From assembly GCA_913051905.1 (NCBI GenBank), contig CAJXBY010000040.1, positions 1 to 17,836 on the forward strand: 17,836 bases of DNA. The letters run 5' to 3'. Under the pieces are notes generated by a model. The model had not been told where the DNA came from. It did not search any database and saw nothing but the letters and a program-made list of their open reading frames with translations. Source of the DNA: an uncultured Gammaproteobacteria bacterium. GTDB lineage: Bacteria > Pseudomonadota > Gammaproteobacteria > Arenicellales > UBA868. Shown here piece by piece: positions 1 through 8,488 of this stretch. A program made the position numbers and the translations under genes. Numbering within the stretch: position 1 is the first letter of the stretch; every line of letters starts with the position of its first letter.

Positions 1-236
1 TCGACCATTGATTGTGTAATGTGAGTCAGTTGGGTGCAGAAGTCGCTGAGCTGTGGTTGGCGTACAGGCCTGACAAGAAAGGAGCGGGCATCGAGTACTG
101 CGCCCTGACGGGTGGCTAGTGCGCAGCCAATCTCGATGATCTCCATGCTTTGGAGCGTCTGCGGTTGTGTCTCTGACGTGCTGCTATCCCAGCAGGTTGC
201 CTCTAGGTCGACAATAAGAATCGGATGGTCGCTCAT
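1..236 (-). CDS. ERI1/KapD-like DEDDh 3'-5' exonuclease, N-terminal part (cut by window edge)
   Basis: Only the first 78 codons lie in the window; the gene runs off position 1. Reading the minus strand from the ATG at 236-234 gives a protein starting MSDHPILIVDLEATCWD. The D-L-E motif (D10, E12) is the first metal-binding motif of DEDDh exonucleases. It is followed by MEIIEIG (about residues 31-37) and then a stretch including LSDFC and LTHIT, which closely follows the eukaryotic ERI1 exonuclease pattern (RPEINTQLSDFC...LTGIT). Proteins of this kind trim 3' ends of RNA or DNA using two metal ions. The start lies 11 bases after the stop of the double-CxxC gene, so the two probably form one transcript. 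The remaining catalytic residues (second D, H, last D) are outside the window. Family assignment is firm; the substrate is unknown. Confidence 0.85.
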   Translation of the reverse strand, partial: MSDHPILIVDLEATCWDSSTSETQPQTLQSMEIIEIGCALATRQGAVLDARSFLVRPVRQPQLSDFCTQLTHITQSMV

Positions 237-247
237 CAGGCTGTCGC

Positions 248-556
248 TCAATCTTTGAAGTAGTTGCCCTGCTCAACCTGACCGAATACGGCGTCTGGCT
301 CATCGGTTTTTCCTGACTGCTCGTCGAACATGTGCTCAACCATACGCTGGCGACGCAGGGCCGAGAGAGTGCTGAAGAAGCACTGTTCGCACAGATGAAC
401 TTCGTAACGCTCACCGTCATGTTTAGAGCCATAGCCCCAGTGGGCTGTCAGCGTGCCGTATTGTGCAGAGCCGCCTGGCGGTGTTGTGGAGCTGCTGCAT
501 ACATCACACAGCACGTCCATGGTGACCGTTACCATTTTTTCTTCAGTGACTTTCAT
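248..556 (-). CDS. Small double-CxxC (zinc-ribbon-like) protein of unknown function
   Basis: About 102 residues when started at the ATG at 556, which has an AGGT element about 9 bases upstream; a GTG/ATG-type start further upstream (628) would add 24 low-complexity residues that look non-genuine. Two cysteine pairs are visible, C17-x2-C20 and C56-x2-C59, the usual layout of a zinc ribbon. Between them is a well-ordered stretch including HWGYGSKHDGERYEVHLCEQ, and the C-terminus is acidic and probably flexible. I recognise this style of protein from Pseudomonas genomes, where it is annotated as hypothetical, but cannot name a family with certainty. It precedes the ERI1-like exonuclease by 11 bases, so a joint role is plausible but unproven. 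Confidence 0.7.
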   Translation of the reverse strand: MKVTEEKMVTVTMDVLCDVCSSSTTPPGGSAQYGTLTAHWGYGSKHDGERYEVHLCEQCFFSTLSALRRQRMVEHMFDEQSGKTDEPDAVFGQVEQGNYFKD

Positions 557-677
557 AGATGACCTGTGCGAACTGCGCTGTTGGACGGAATCATTGACCC
601 TGCCCAGTCTTGCCTTTGAGGCGGTCAACTCGTGTCGTCATTGATGCGGCCTGCGTCATGCTGGCAGCTGATTTGTA

Positions 678-699
678 GTACCGAGGCTTGGCTCGGTAC
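678..699. repeat. 8-bp perfect inverted repeat between minus-strand genes
   Basis: GTACCGAG at 678-685 and CTCGGTAC at 692-699 are perfect reverse complements separated by GCTTGG. It lies in the 213-base gap between the double-CxxC gene and the upstream LexA-controlled gene. There is no T-run on the minus-strand exit side, so it is at best a weak terminator. It could equally be an operator for the 556-248 transcript. Confidence 0.4.
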
Positions 700-732
700 C
701 GTTAAGCTTGCTAGAACGTTAGCCTACGTAAT

Positions 733-757
733 ACGCCGGTTTTGGCCATCCGGTATC
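733..757 (-). terminator. Possible weak hairpin after the SOS-box gene
   Basis: Just after the stop codon of the 770-1171 gene, the minus strand reads ATACCGG, then about 10 bases, then CCGG with a bulge and GTAT, giving an imperfect stem. No clear U-tract follows. It is listed only as a candidate transcript end. Confidence 0.2.
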
Positions 758-769
758 GCTCTCAATGGA

Positions 770-1171
770 TTAGAAAATACCCATGATGATCTCGGCTTTG
801 GCTGTTTTGCGCTTGCCTTCTCCCAGCAGGACATAAAGCGTGTTGGAGGTCTCGAACAGGCCGGGCTCTGTGAATGCGAGCATTGCTGTTGTTCTTACCC
901 AGTTACCTGGTGCGAACTTGTGGGAGCTGTCAAACAGCACCTTATGTGCATAGACAAGTTTCGGTTGTAGGCCGGTCGCCCTTACGAACTCAGCAGCGGC
1001 CTGCTCAGTCATATCCAAATCTACCAAGATCCAGTCCGCGACTACACGGTAGGGTTTGTGACCGCAGTGCTGCTCGCCCAGCGCGATTGCTTCTTCCAGG
1101 GGCAGGTTTGCGCCATTGATAGGCTCGCCTTCACCGCATAACAGGTCGAGGGTTTCTGTTAGTTGATTCAT
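770..1171 (-). CDS. Small conserved protein, LexA-box controlled (resembles DUF6957-type Pseudomonas proteins)
   Basis: The protein has 133 residues from the ATG at 1171. A longer in-frame version from 1246 would place the start inside the SOS box, so the 1171 start is preferred; AGG lies about 9 bases upstream of it. The protein is soluble, with no signal peptide or membrane segment. The middle contains VVADWILVDLDMTEQAAAEF and the C-terminal half contains GNWVRTTAMLAFTEPGLF and NTLYVLLGEGKRK. This W-V-R-T/S-x2-x-A-F-T pattern reminds me of a Pseudomonas family annotated as DUF6957; the recall is from memory and only moderately sure. Function is unknown. Its upstream region has a perfect CTGT-N8-ACAG site, so expression is probably part of the DNA-damage response. 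Confidence 0.7.
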   Translation of the reverse strand: MNQLTETLDLLCGEGEPINGANLPLEEAIALGEQHCGHKPYRVVADWILVDLDMTEQAAAEFVRATGLQPKLVYAHKVLFDSSHKFAPGNWVRTTAMLAFTEPGLFETSNTLYVLLGEGKRKTAKAEIIMGIF

Positions 1172-1225
1172 GGTGTCTTGCCTCGTGAACTTGGTTTTAT
1201 ACAGTAAGGCGTTTTGGTTATTTTT

Positions 1226-1243
1226 ACTGTGTATTTGTACAGT
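1226..1243 (-). promoter_or_regulatory. LexA (SOS) box overlapping a -35-like element
   Basis: CTGT (1227-1230), 8 bases, ACAG (1239-1242) is an exact match to the gammaproteobacterial LexA consensus CTGT-N8-ACAG. The flanking A/T pair extends the palindrome to ACTGT-N8-ACAGT. On the minus strand a TTGACT hexamer (complement of 1241-1246) overlaps its edge, as in many LexA-repressed promoters. A degenerate second half-site (TATACAGTA, 1198-1206) lies 38 bases closer to the 1171 start. The site faces the minus-strand small gene. Confidence 0.7.
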
Positions 1244-1280
1244 CAAGTGTTGGCATGCTCAGCAAGAGAATGTCGCGTGA
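1242..1280 (+). pseudogene. 3' tail of a DppD/OppD-like ABC ATPase gene, rest missing
   Basis: In the frame ending in the TGA at 1278-1280, codons from 1242 read VKCWHAQQENVA and stop. This resembles the usual extreme C-terminus of DppD/OppD ATPases (typically ...H-x-V-x-C-W/H...). The stop overlaps the GTG start of the DppF-like gene by four bases (GTGA), the common dppD-dppF coupling. Upstream of about 1240 the frame reads into a LexA promoter with no DppD-like sequence, so the first roughly 310 codons of that gene and the permeases are absent. The short length makes a chance match possible. Confidence 0.4.
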
Positions 1281-2263
1281 GTGAGCGTTCCAATCAGGCG
1301 GCTTTACTCGAAGTCGAGGACTTGAAAGTTCAATTCAAGTTGAAACGGGAAAACTTTCTGAGCGCACAGCCCGTTCTGCATGCTGTGGATGGCGTCAGTT
1401 TTGTTATCGAAAGAGGGAAAACCCTCGGTCTGGTGGGTGAGAGTGGGTGTGGAAAATCAACGTCTGGCCTGGCATTGCTGGGACTCGTAAATCCAAGCCA
1501 TGGAAAGCTCTTATTCGATGGGATCGACCTGACTTCTTTAAACGCTGAGCAGATGTTTCCCATCCGCAAAAGGATGCAGATCATTTTTCAGGATCCCTAT
1601 TCCTCACTCAATCCAAGACAGACCGCTGGCGACATCGTGGCCGATCCCCTGACAATTCATCAGGTAGGCACTCCGGAAGAACGCAAAGAGCGGGTATCGG
1701 AACTCTTTTCCCTGGTCGGATTGCGCCAGAATCAGAAAGAGCTGTACCCGCATCAATTTTCGGGTGGACAGAGACAACGAATCTGTATCGCCCGAGCGCT
1801 CGCTTTGAATCCGGAATTCATAGTCTGTGACGAGCCAGTTTCTGCTCTGGACGTAGCCATCCAGGCCCAGGTCTTGAATTTACTTTGTAAACTGCAGGAC
1901 GAGCTTGATCTGACCTATCTGTTCATATCCCACGACCTGGCTGTGATTCAACACGTCTGCGATGAAATCGCTGTGATGTATTTAGGAACGATTGTAGAGA
2001 AGACAAATCGGAGACAATTGTTCAACGAGCCACGTCACCCCTACACCAAAGCACTGCTTTCGGCGGTGTTGCAGAATCAGGAAAGCAAGAGAACGGAGCG
2101 CATTCGGTTGGAAGGGGATATTCCCAATCCGATCAATAAGCCGACTGGGTGCCGATTTCACACGCGGTGTCGTTATGCTGAGGACGTTTGCAGGAGCGTA
2201 GAGCCCGAGCTTACTGAGAAATATCCTGGGCACTGGGAAGCCTGCCACTTTGAAACAGCATAG
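1277..2263 (+). CDS. Oligopeptide/dipeptide-type ABC transporter ATP-binding protein (DppF/OppF-like)
   Basis: This 328-residue protein is the usual length for DppF/OppF. The GTG at 1277 is preferred over the ATG at 1214, because residues before VSERSNQ have no family match and cross the LexA promoter. Visible parts are Walker A GESGCGKST (54-62), Q-loop Q105, signature FSGGQRQR (161-168), Walker B FIVCDE (181-186) and switch H219. A C-terminal oligopeptide-transporter extension follows, with HPYTKALL (254-261) and four cysteines C292-x5-C298-x6-C305-x17-C323. It energises import of peptides or similar amino compounds at the inner membrane. The partner ATPase, permeases and binding protein are not in the window. 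The amidohydrolase start lies 21 bases downstream, suggesting that the imported substrate is an N-acylated or peptide-like molecule. Confidence 0.9.
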   Translation: MSERSNQAALLEVEDLKVQFKLKRENFLSAQPVLHAVDGVSFVIERGKTLGLVGESGCGKSTSGLALLGLVNPSHGKLLFDGIDLTSLNAEQMFPIRKRMQIIFQDPYSSLNPRQTAGDIVADPLTIHQVGTPEERKERVSELFSLVGLRQNQKELYPHQFSGGQRQRICIARALALNPEFIVCDEPVSALDVAIQAQVLNLLCKLQDELDLTYLFISHDLAVIQHVCDEIAVMYLGTIVEKTNRRQLFNEPRHPYTKALLSAVLQNQESKRTERIRLEGDIPNPINKPTGCRFHTRCRYAEDVCRSVEPELTEKYPGHWEACHFETA

Positions 2264-2284
2264 ATTAAAGAAGAGGATGCATTA

Positions 2285-3895
2285 ATGAGTAAGAATTCAT
2301 TTGATACGGTGCTAGAAAATGGCACAGTGTATGATGGGACAGGCCATCCTGGTTCAGTCGCTGATATTGGTATCGTTGGTGACAGGATTGAGCATATTGG
2401 CAACCTAAAAGATGCCGAAAGTGCGCAGAGAATCAATGTGCAAGGTCTGGCCGTCGCGCCAGGGTTTATTGACCTGCATACCCATTCCGATTTCACGCTG
2501 ACGGTCGATGGTAGCGCAGAGAGTCAGGTCCACCAGGGTGTTACAACAGAGGTCATCGGGCAGTGTGGACATAGTGTGGCGCCAGTGTGCCACCATGACG
2601 TAATTGCCAGAAGAGCTATAGGCTTTGTTGCTGGTTCGAAATTCAAAGGCTGGAAAAGTTTTGCAGAGTACCTGGAGACGCTGTCTGCTCAGGAACTGGG
2701 CGTCAACGTAGCGGCCTTTGTGGGACACGGGACGGTTCACCACGCTGTTATGGGAGATGACCTTCGCTTGCCGGAGCCAGAAGAAGTTGATCAAATGGCG
2801 TTGCTGGTCGAACAATCTTTAGAAGAGGGTGCTGCCGGGTTTTCGACCGGGCTGGAATACTGGCCAGGCAGCCAATCGACGCCCGATCATATTGAACCGT
2901 TGTGTCAGGTCGCTGCCAGACATAATCGACTTTACGCAACTCATGTGCGCAACCGTGATCGGTATTATGACCTGGGATTCGGTGAGGCGATGGCAACTGC
3001 CCGGTCAGCTGGCTGCCGGCTGCAAATCTCGCATATTCAACCGAAATATGGTGCTCCCGACTACGCGATGGAGCACACCCTTGAAATGGTTCATACAAAC
3101 CGAGGATACGGTCTCGATGTGGCATTTGATGTGATTCCCCATGACTGGAACCACACTACGATTATGGCGATCCTGCCCAAATGGGCGTTGGAGGGTGGAG
3201 TCGAGAAGATCACTGAGCGATTGAAGGACAAGGCCTGTCGCGAACGAATCAAAAAGAACAGAAATCCAATGTGGTTGCTTGTGGCAGATCGCATTTGGGA
3301 CAAGATCGTCCTGTTGAATTCGATCGAGAACGTCGATCTTATTGGGGAAAAGTTCTCCGATATAGCGCGAATGAGAGGCATAGACCCCTACGATTTAGTG
3401 TTTGATATTTTGCTGGAAGAGGGCGCGGCCATGCACCAGCTCTTATGGACTTCTAATTCGTTCAGTCAGTCAGATCTAGATCTTTGTCTGGAACAGGACG
3501 AGTGTGCTGTGATATCGGATACGCTTGCGTTGGCACCGTATGGTCCGCTCGAGAAGAAAGTCGGTTCACTGAGTGGCTACGGTTGGACTCCGGAATTCTT
3601 GAGTAAATATGTCAACGAGAAAAAAATTGTATCCATTGAAGAAGGGATTCGTCGCATGACGAGCCTTCCAGCAGAACGACTCGGTGTCAAAGACAGAGGA
3701 ATGCTGAAAGAAAACATGAAAGCGGATATCGTTGTATTCGACACCGGTTCGATTCGAAGTACCTGGACGTTCAAGGAACCCCGAAGCTATCCGAAAGGGA
3801 TCGAGCATGTTTTTGTCAATGGCCTGCAGACCATTTGTGCCGGTAAGCGGACAAGTGTCAACAACGGAGAGGTCCTGAGGGCACCGTTCTCCTGA
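2285..3895 (+). CDS. D-aminoacylase / N-acyl-D-amino-acid deacylase family amidohydrolase
   Basis: This zinc hydrolase removes acyl groups from N-acyl-(D-)amino acids in the cytoplasm. The 536 residues match the usual 480-550. The N-terminal pattern NGTVYDGTGHPG opens the amidohydrolase beta-sandwich. GFIDLHTHSDF gives ligands H65 and H67; GQCG gives C94; H220 (YATH) and H250 (LQISH) fall at the same numbers as in the characterised Alcaligenes enzyme. SD at 411-412 is the likely catalytic aspartate region. The C-terminal ADIVVFD (around residue 480) is the standard end of the fold. A Shine-Dalgarno AAGAGG (2271-2276) sits 8 bases before the ATG. It is 21 bases after the ABC ATPase and 15 bases before the aminotransferase, clearly one operon. 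Relatives include dihydropyrimidinase-like and N-acyl-D-Glu/Asp deacylases, so the true substrate is open. Confidence 0.9.
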   Translation: MSKNSFDTVLENGTVYDGTGHPGSVADIGIVGDRIEHIGNLKDAESAQRINVQGLAVAPGFIDLHTHSDFTLTVDGSAESQVHQGVTTEVIGQCGHSVAPVCHHDVIARRAIGFVAGSKFKGWKSFAEYLETLSAQELGVNVAAFVGHGTVHHAVMGDDLRLPEPEEVDQMALLVEQSLEEGAAGFSTGLEYWPGSQSTPDHIEPLCQVAARHNRLYATHVRNRDRYYDLGFGEAMATARSAGCRLQISHIQPKYGAPDYAMEHTLEMVHTNRGYGLDVAFDVIPHDWNHTTIMAILPKWALEGGVEKITERLKDKACRERIKKNRNPMWLLVADRIWDKIVLLNSIENVDLIGEKFSDIARMRGIDPYDLVFDILLEEGAAMHQLLWTSNSFSQSDLDLCLEQDECAVISDTLALAPYGPLEKKVGSLSGYGWTPEFLSKYVNEKKIVSIEEGIRRMTSLPAERLGVKDRGMLKENMKADIVVFDTGSIRSTWTFKEPRSYPKGIEHVFVNGLQTICAGKRTSVNNGEVLRAPFS

Positions 3896-3910
3896 TCCGC
3901 GGGCTTGTCG

Positions 3911-5143
3911 ATGAAAATTTTCAAAGGAAAATTCACGCAGCAGGAGTCGATCCCTGAGTCTGCTATAGCGCAGGCGATCGAAGTGATGCGATCGGGTCGA
4001 CTGCACCGCTACAACGTGGTGGAAGATGAGGTCTCTGAAGCCAGTCTTCTGGAAACCGAGTTTGCCCGATACCAGGGTGCAAAATATTGTCTGGCCTGTG
4101 CTTCGGGAGGTTATGCCATGCAGGTCGCTTTAGCGAGCTCCGGCATCAGGCACGGTGAGCCTGTGTTGACCAATGCGTTTACTCTGTCACCGGTGCCGGG
4201 CGCGATCTACAATGCGGGCGGTCACCCGGTTCTGGTCGAGACGACCGACCAGTTGGTCATCGACCTCGATGATCTGAAAAGCAAGATCGACAGCAGCGGT
4301 TCGCGGGTGCTTCTCCTGTCGCACATGCGTGGCCACATTGTGGACATGGACAAGCTCTGTGAGCTTCTGCAGAGAAATAAAGTCAGCCTGATTGAAGACT
4401 GCGCCCACACCATGGGCTCGAAGTGGAACGGTCAGGTCAGCGGAAGCTTCGGGCTAGCGGCCTGCTTCAGCAGCCAGACGTACAAGCACATCAATTCGGG
4501 TGAAGGCGGGTTTCTGACAACCAACGACCCGGATCTCATGGCCCGCGCAGTGATTCGCTCGGGTTCATATATGCTGTATGGCCAGCATAAGGCAGCACCT
4601 GATCAGGAAGCTTTTGTGGACGTTCGGTTGGATAATCCAAACTGCAGCGGTCGGATGGATAATCTGCGTGCTGCCATTCTGAGGCCCCAGTTAAAGATGC
4701 TGAACGACAATCGAGTACGGTGGAATGAACGCTACCAGCTGCTCGAGGCCCAGCTTTCAGCGGTGGCAGGCGTCACTCTCCCGACGAGACCGGATGCGGA
4801 GGAATATGTCGGCAGCTCGATTCAGTTCTTTCTCAACCAGATGACGGCACGCCAGATCCAGGCAGTCATCTCCCGTTGCCGAACGCGGGGTGTGGAACTC
4901 AAATGGTTTGGATCGAAAGAGCCTACCGGATATACCAGTCGACATGACAGTTGGCGCTACCTGGATCGCCAGTCTCTTCCCAGGAGTGATGCTGTGCTTG
5001 CAAAGCTCCTGGATATGCGTGTGCCGCTCACATTCACTCTGGGTGACTGTCGTCTGATCGCTGAAATTATTGCTGATTCCGTCGGCGAGGTGGCTACAGA
5101 AAATGATAGCCCGGAATATCAGAAGACTGCTGTTCGGGCCTGA
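3911..5143 (+). CDS. DegT/DnrJ/EryC1/StrS-family PLP aminotransferase
   Basis: This fold-type I PLP enzyme has 410 residues from the ATG at 3911; a TTG at 3905 would add two residues, and there is no strong ribosome site for either. EDCAHTMGS (162-170) supplies the PLP-ring aspartate D163, and YKHINSGEGG (191-200) supplies the Schiff-base lysine K192 followed by the GEGG loop, both hallmarks of the DegT family. Characterised members aminate keto-sugars or inososes, but many catabolic homologues are uncharacterised. The position directly after the D-aminoacylase suggests that it transaminates the released amine or an aldehyde/keto product of the neighbouring dehydrogenases rather than making a deoxysugar: no nucleotide-sugar genes are nearby. 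Catalytic residues are intact; substrate unknown. Confidence 0.88.
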   Translation: MKIFKGKFTQQESIPESAIAQAIEVMRSGRLHRYNVVEDEVSEASLLETEFARYQGAKYCLACASGGYAMQVALASSGIRHGEPVLTNAFTLSPVPGAIYNAGGHPVLVETTDQLVIDLDDLKSKIDSSGSRVLLLSHMRGHIVDMDKLCELLQRNKVSLIEDCAHTMGSKWNGQVSGSFGLAACFSSQTYKHINSGEGGFLTTNDPDLMARAVIRSGSYMLYGQHKAAPDQEAFVDVRLDNPNCSGRMDNLRAAILRPQLKMLNDNRVRWNERYQLLEAQLSAVAGVTLPTRPDAEEYVGSSIQFFLNQMTARQIQAVISRCRTRGVELKWFGSKEPTGYTSRHDSWRYLDRQSLPRSDAVLAKLLDMRVPLTFTLGDCRLIAEIIADSVGEVATENDSPEYQKTAVRA

Positions 5144-5149
5144 ATACGA

Positions 5150-5235
5150 AATCCTCACCTCAAGGCCACTGACCCCACTAGCGGATGTACCTTTGGTGAT
5201 CCACTTGAGTCGCTGAGGATCTGAGGTGGTAAGGG
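5150..5235 (+). other. Structured leader candidate before the HisD/HpsN-like gene
   Basis: The 114-base gap holds several complementary pieces. GGAT-n2-ACC-TTT-GGT-n-ATCC (about 5181-5200) can form an imperfect hairpin. ATCCTCACCTCA (near 5152-5163) can pair either with TGAGGAT or with TGAGGTG, both near 5214-5229. The two pairings share the same upstream bases and so exclude each other. It matches no riboswitch class I know. It may be an attenuator or simply chance. Confidence 0.2.
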
Positions 5236-5254
5236 AAATTTCGACAGTCGGTAA

Positions 5255-6559
<1,305 letters not shown>

Positions 6560-6565
6560 GTTGTG

Positions 6566-6578
6566 CCGCTCGCAGCGG
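6566..6578 (+). terminator. Small hairpin after the HpsN-like gene
   Basis: CCGCT (6566-6570), loop CGC, AGCGG (6574-6578), starting 6 bases after the stop codon and followed by a moderately T-rich stretch (ACTTCTTTCCTT). A weak intrinsic terminator is possible. The next gene is 227 bases downstream, which fits separate transcription. Confidence 0.35.
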
Positions 6579-6603
6579 AGACTTCTTTCCTTAGAGACAC
6601 TTC

Positions 6604-6746
6604 CCAGTGGACGGACTGGAGCAGGTCTTATATAGGCTGGCAGGAAGGGTTGTGTCCGACCGGGCATTCAGGAGCAGGCTTTGTAAAACAGAATGAGGGA
6701 GCGGGAGTCGCACCTATACGCAGAATAAACTGACCCCGTTGGTCAG
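6604..6746 (+). other. Intergenic leader with two further hairpins upstream of the Ldh2 gene
   Basis: CCAGT/ACTGG (6604-6608 and 6615-6619) and the perfect six-base stem CTGACC/GGTCAG with loop CCGTT (6730-6735 and 6741-6746) lie in the 227-base gap. The second ends 40 bases before the Ldh2 start and could be an operator dyad or a 5'-UTR hairpin. No convincing -35/-10 pair was found. No open reading frame of note is present. Confidence 0.3.
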
Positions 6747-6786
6747 CATGCTCCAATCGGTTCGCGGCTTCTAGGAGAGCTGAGCT

Positions 6787-7839
6787 ATGTCAGATCGGCA
6801 ACAAGTACGCAGCAAACTCAATCTGCAGGGTGATCGGGTGACGATCGCTGTCGAGGAAGCAGTGAGCCTGGTGAGCGGGATATTCAGGCGCATCGGGTGT
6901 TCCGCAGATATTGCTCAGTCCGTCGCCTTGCACCTGGCCAATTCAGATCTTTGTGGAATGGAATCCCACGGGCTTATGCGAACTCTTCAGTACGTGGAGC
7001 AGTTCGAGAGCGGTCAGATGTGCCCCGATGCCGAGCCGCAGATAAGAACCACACCGAAAGGCGTAACCGAAGTCGATGGTTGCCATGGTATCGGCATACC
7101 CGCAATGAAGATGGCGGTCGTGAAGGGCTGTGCGCTTGCCCAGGAACAGGGCATGTCGGCCCTTGCAATTCGCAATGTCGGACACACCGGACGGCTCGGG
7201 GAATTTACCGAAACGGCGGCGCTGGAAGGTTGCCTATGTATTGTGATCGGTGGTGGGGGCCGGCAGAGGTGGCGTCAGGTGGCGCCTTACGGCGGACGAT
7301 CTGCGATGCTGCCGACAAATCCCTACAGCATCGGCATGCCCGGTGGTGATCGAGGTCCGGTGGTGATCGATTTCGCAACATCGAAAATCGCGGGTGGATG
7401 GATCTATGCCGCACGAAGTGCAGGCGCACTTCTGCCTGACAACGCTCTGATGGACGCCAAAGGGCAGGTTACCCGTGACCCTGAAGATTATTTTCGCGGA
7501 GGCGCGATCATGCCGGCCGGAGGTGCCAAAGGGTATGCGCTTGCCGTGGTCGCAGAGATGATTGCAGAAGCAATGCTGGGCCCGGTCACCACCGAGGGTA
7601 ACTGGCTGATGATTACCCTTGATGCAGGCAGGTTTCGCGAGCCGAGTGCTCTGCAGACAACGGCAGAAGAACTGCTTCAGGAATTGCGTGAATGTCCTCC
7701 GGCGCCAGGCTTTGAGAAGGTCGAAGTGCCCGGAGAACGTGAGCGGGAGCACCGCCGGCGTACTGAAAAGAGCGGTATTTTGATACCGGAGAAGACCTGG
7801 CAGCAGATCGTCCGTGTCTCAGAGCGTCTGTCAGGGTGA
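6787..7839 (+). CDS. Ldh2/ComC/malate-type NAD(P)-dependent 2-hydroxyacid dehydrogenase
   Basis: The 350 residues match the Ldh2 (type 2 malate/L-lactate dehydrogenase) family, which interconverts 2-hydroxyacids and 2-ketoacids with NAD(P). Seen in order: an N-terminal helical part; ESHGLMR with S60-H61; GHTGRLGEF with catalytic H133; VAPYGG and LPTNPYSIGMP (about 166-185); VIDFATSKIAGG with D195; and GGAKGYAL, the nucleotide-site glycine motif. An AGGAG element lies about 10 bases before the ATG. Characterised relatives act on malate, lactate, ureidoglycolate, delta-1-piperideine-2-carboxylate and sulfolactate (ComC), so the name cannot be narrowed from sequence alone. Placement after the HpsN-like enzyme makes sulfolactate or another C3 hydroxyacid a reasonable guess. 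The stop overlaps a GTG, but the next gene is believed to start at 7920. Confidence 0.87.
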   Translation: MSDRQQVRSKLNLQGDRVTIAVEEAVSLVSGIFRRIGCSADIAQSVALHLANSDLCGMESHGLMRTLQYVEQFESGQMCPDAEPQIRTTPKGVTEVDGCHGIGIPAMKMAVVKGCALAQEQGMSALAIRNVGHTGRLGEFTETAALEGCLCIVIGGGGRQRWRQVAPYGGRSAMLPTNPYSIGMPGGDRGPVVIDFATSKIAGGWIYAARSAGALLPDNALMDAKGQVTRDPEDYFRGGAIMPAGGAKGYALAVVAEMIAEAMLGPVTTEGNWLMITLDAGRFREPSALQTTAEELLQELRECPPAPGFEKVEVPGEREREHRRRTEKSGILIPEKTWQQIVRVSERLSG

Positions 7840-7919
7840 AAGCCACTGCATTAGGGGGTGTCATCTCGTGTACCGGCGGGTTATCCTTTGAATCCGAAAC
7901 AAAAGGTGAGGAGAAGAAC

Positions 7920-8474
7920 ATGAGCGATAAAAAAGTCGACAATGGCGTGAATGTGCAGGCACTTTTGGACGCGCGTGAAGCACTGACTGAAGCGCCGGCC
8001 GCGGCGAAGTTTACCTGGCGGGCGAAATGTGACTGGGTCAATGGTACCCACAGTAAAACCAGCGTAGAAGGGTTTTTCGGGCTTGGTGAGGAGCAGAAAC
8101 ACAGGACAGAGTACAGCTTTGATGCCGATCATCCTGAAGTCTTTGCTTCTGAAGACAATGGTGCGACACCAGTCGAGCTTGTACTGGCTGGGTTGGCCAG
8201 TTGTCTGACCGCGGGTGTTGCAGCTGTTGCACAACACCGGGAGATTCAACTGAATTCTGTATCCGCGACACTTGAAGGCGGTATGGATGTCCAGGGTATT
8301 CTCGGAATAGACAGTGATGTCCGCAATGGTTTTGATGGCATCAAGGTGACATACAACATCGACGCCGATGCGTCCAAGGAAGACATCGAAGCGTTGGTGG
8401 CTCAGTCACAGAAGCGCTCTGCTGTATACGATGTAATTACCAACCCCACTAATGTCACAGTAGAGGTCAGCTGA
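7920..8474 (+). CDS. OsmC-family protein with a single peroxidatic cysteine
   Basis: The protein has 184 residues from the ATG at 7920, which has a strong AGGAG site about 7 bases upstream; the longer reading from the GTG at 7836 adds residues unlike the family. OsmC proteins are cytoplasmic thiol peroxidases reducing organic hydroperoxides. The motif PVELVLAGLASCLTAGV (84-100) carries the expected reactive C95 at the start of the long central helix. The usual second cysteine is replaced in SQKRSAVYDVITN (163-175), so there is no canonical resolving cysteine; C37 is the only other one. This variant is common for a subgroup that travels with flavoproteins. The FAD oxidoreductase starts 14 bases downstream, so the two are probably cotranscribed. 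Confidence 0.88.
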   Translation: MSDKKVDNGVNVQALLDAREALTEAPAAAKFTWRAKCDWVNGTHSKTSVEGFFGLGEEQKHRTEYSFDADHPEVFASEDNGATPVELVLAGLASCLTAGVAAVAQHREIQLNSVSATLEGGMDVQGILGIDSDVRNGFDGIKVTYNIDADASKEDIEALVAQSQKRSAVYDVITNPTNVTVEVS

Positions 8475-8488
8475 ACCGGCGACCTGTC

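Noticed and set aside
1214..1276. Upstream ATG start for the DppF-like ATPase
   Set aside because: It would add 21 residues with no family similarity and run through the LexA box; the GTG at 1277 overlapping the previous stop is better.
7836..7919. Longer OsmC reading from the GTG at 7836
   Set aside because: The added residues do not resemble OsmC, and a strong AGGAG-ATG lies at 7920.
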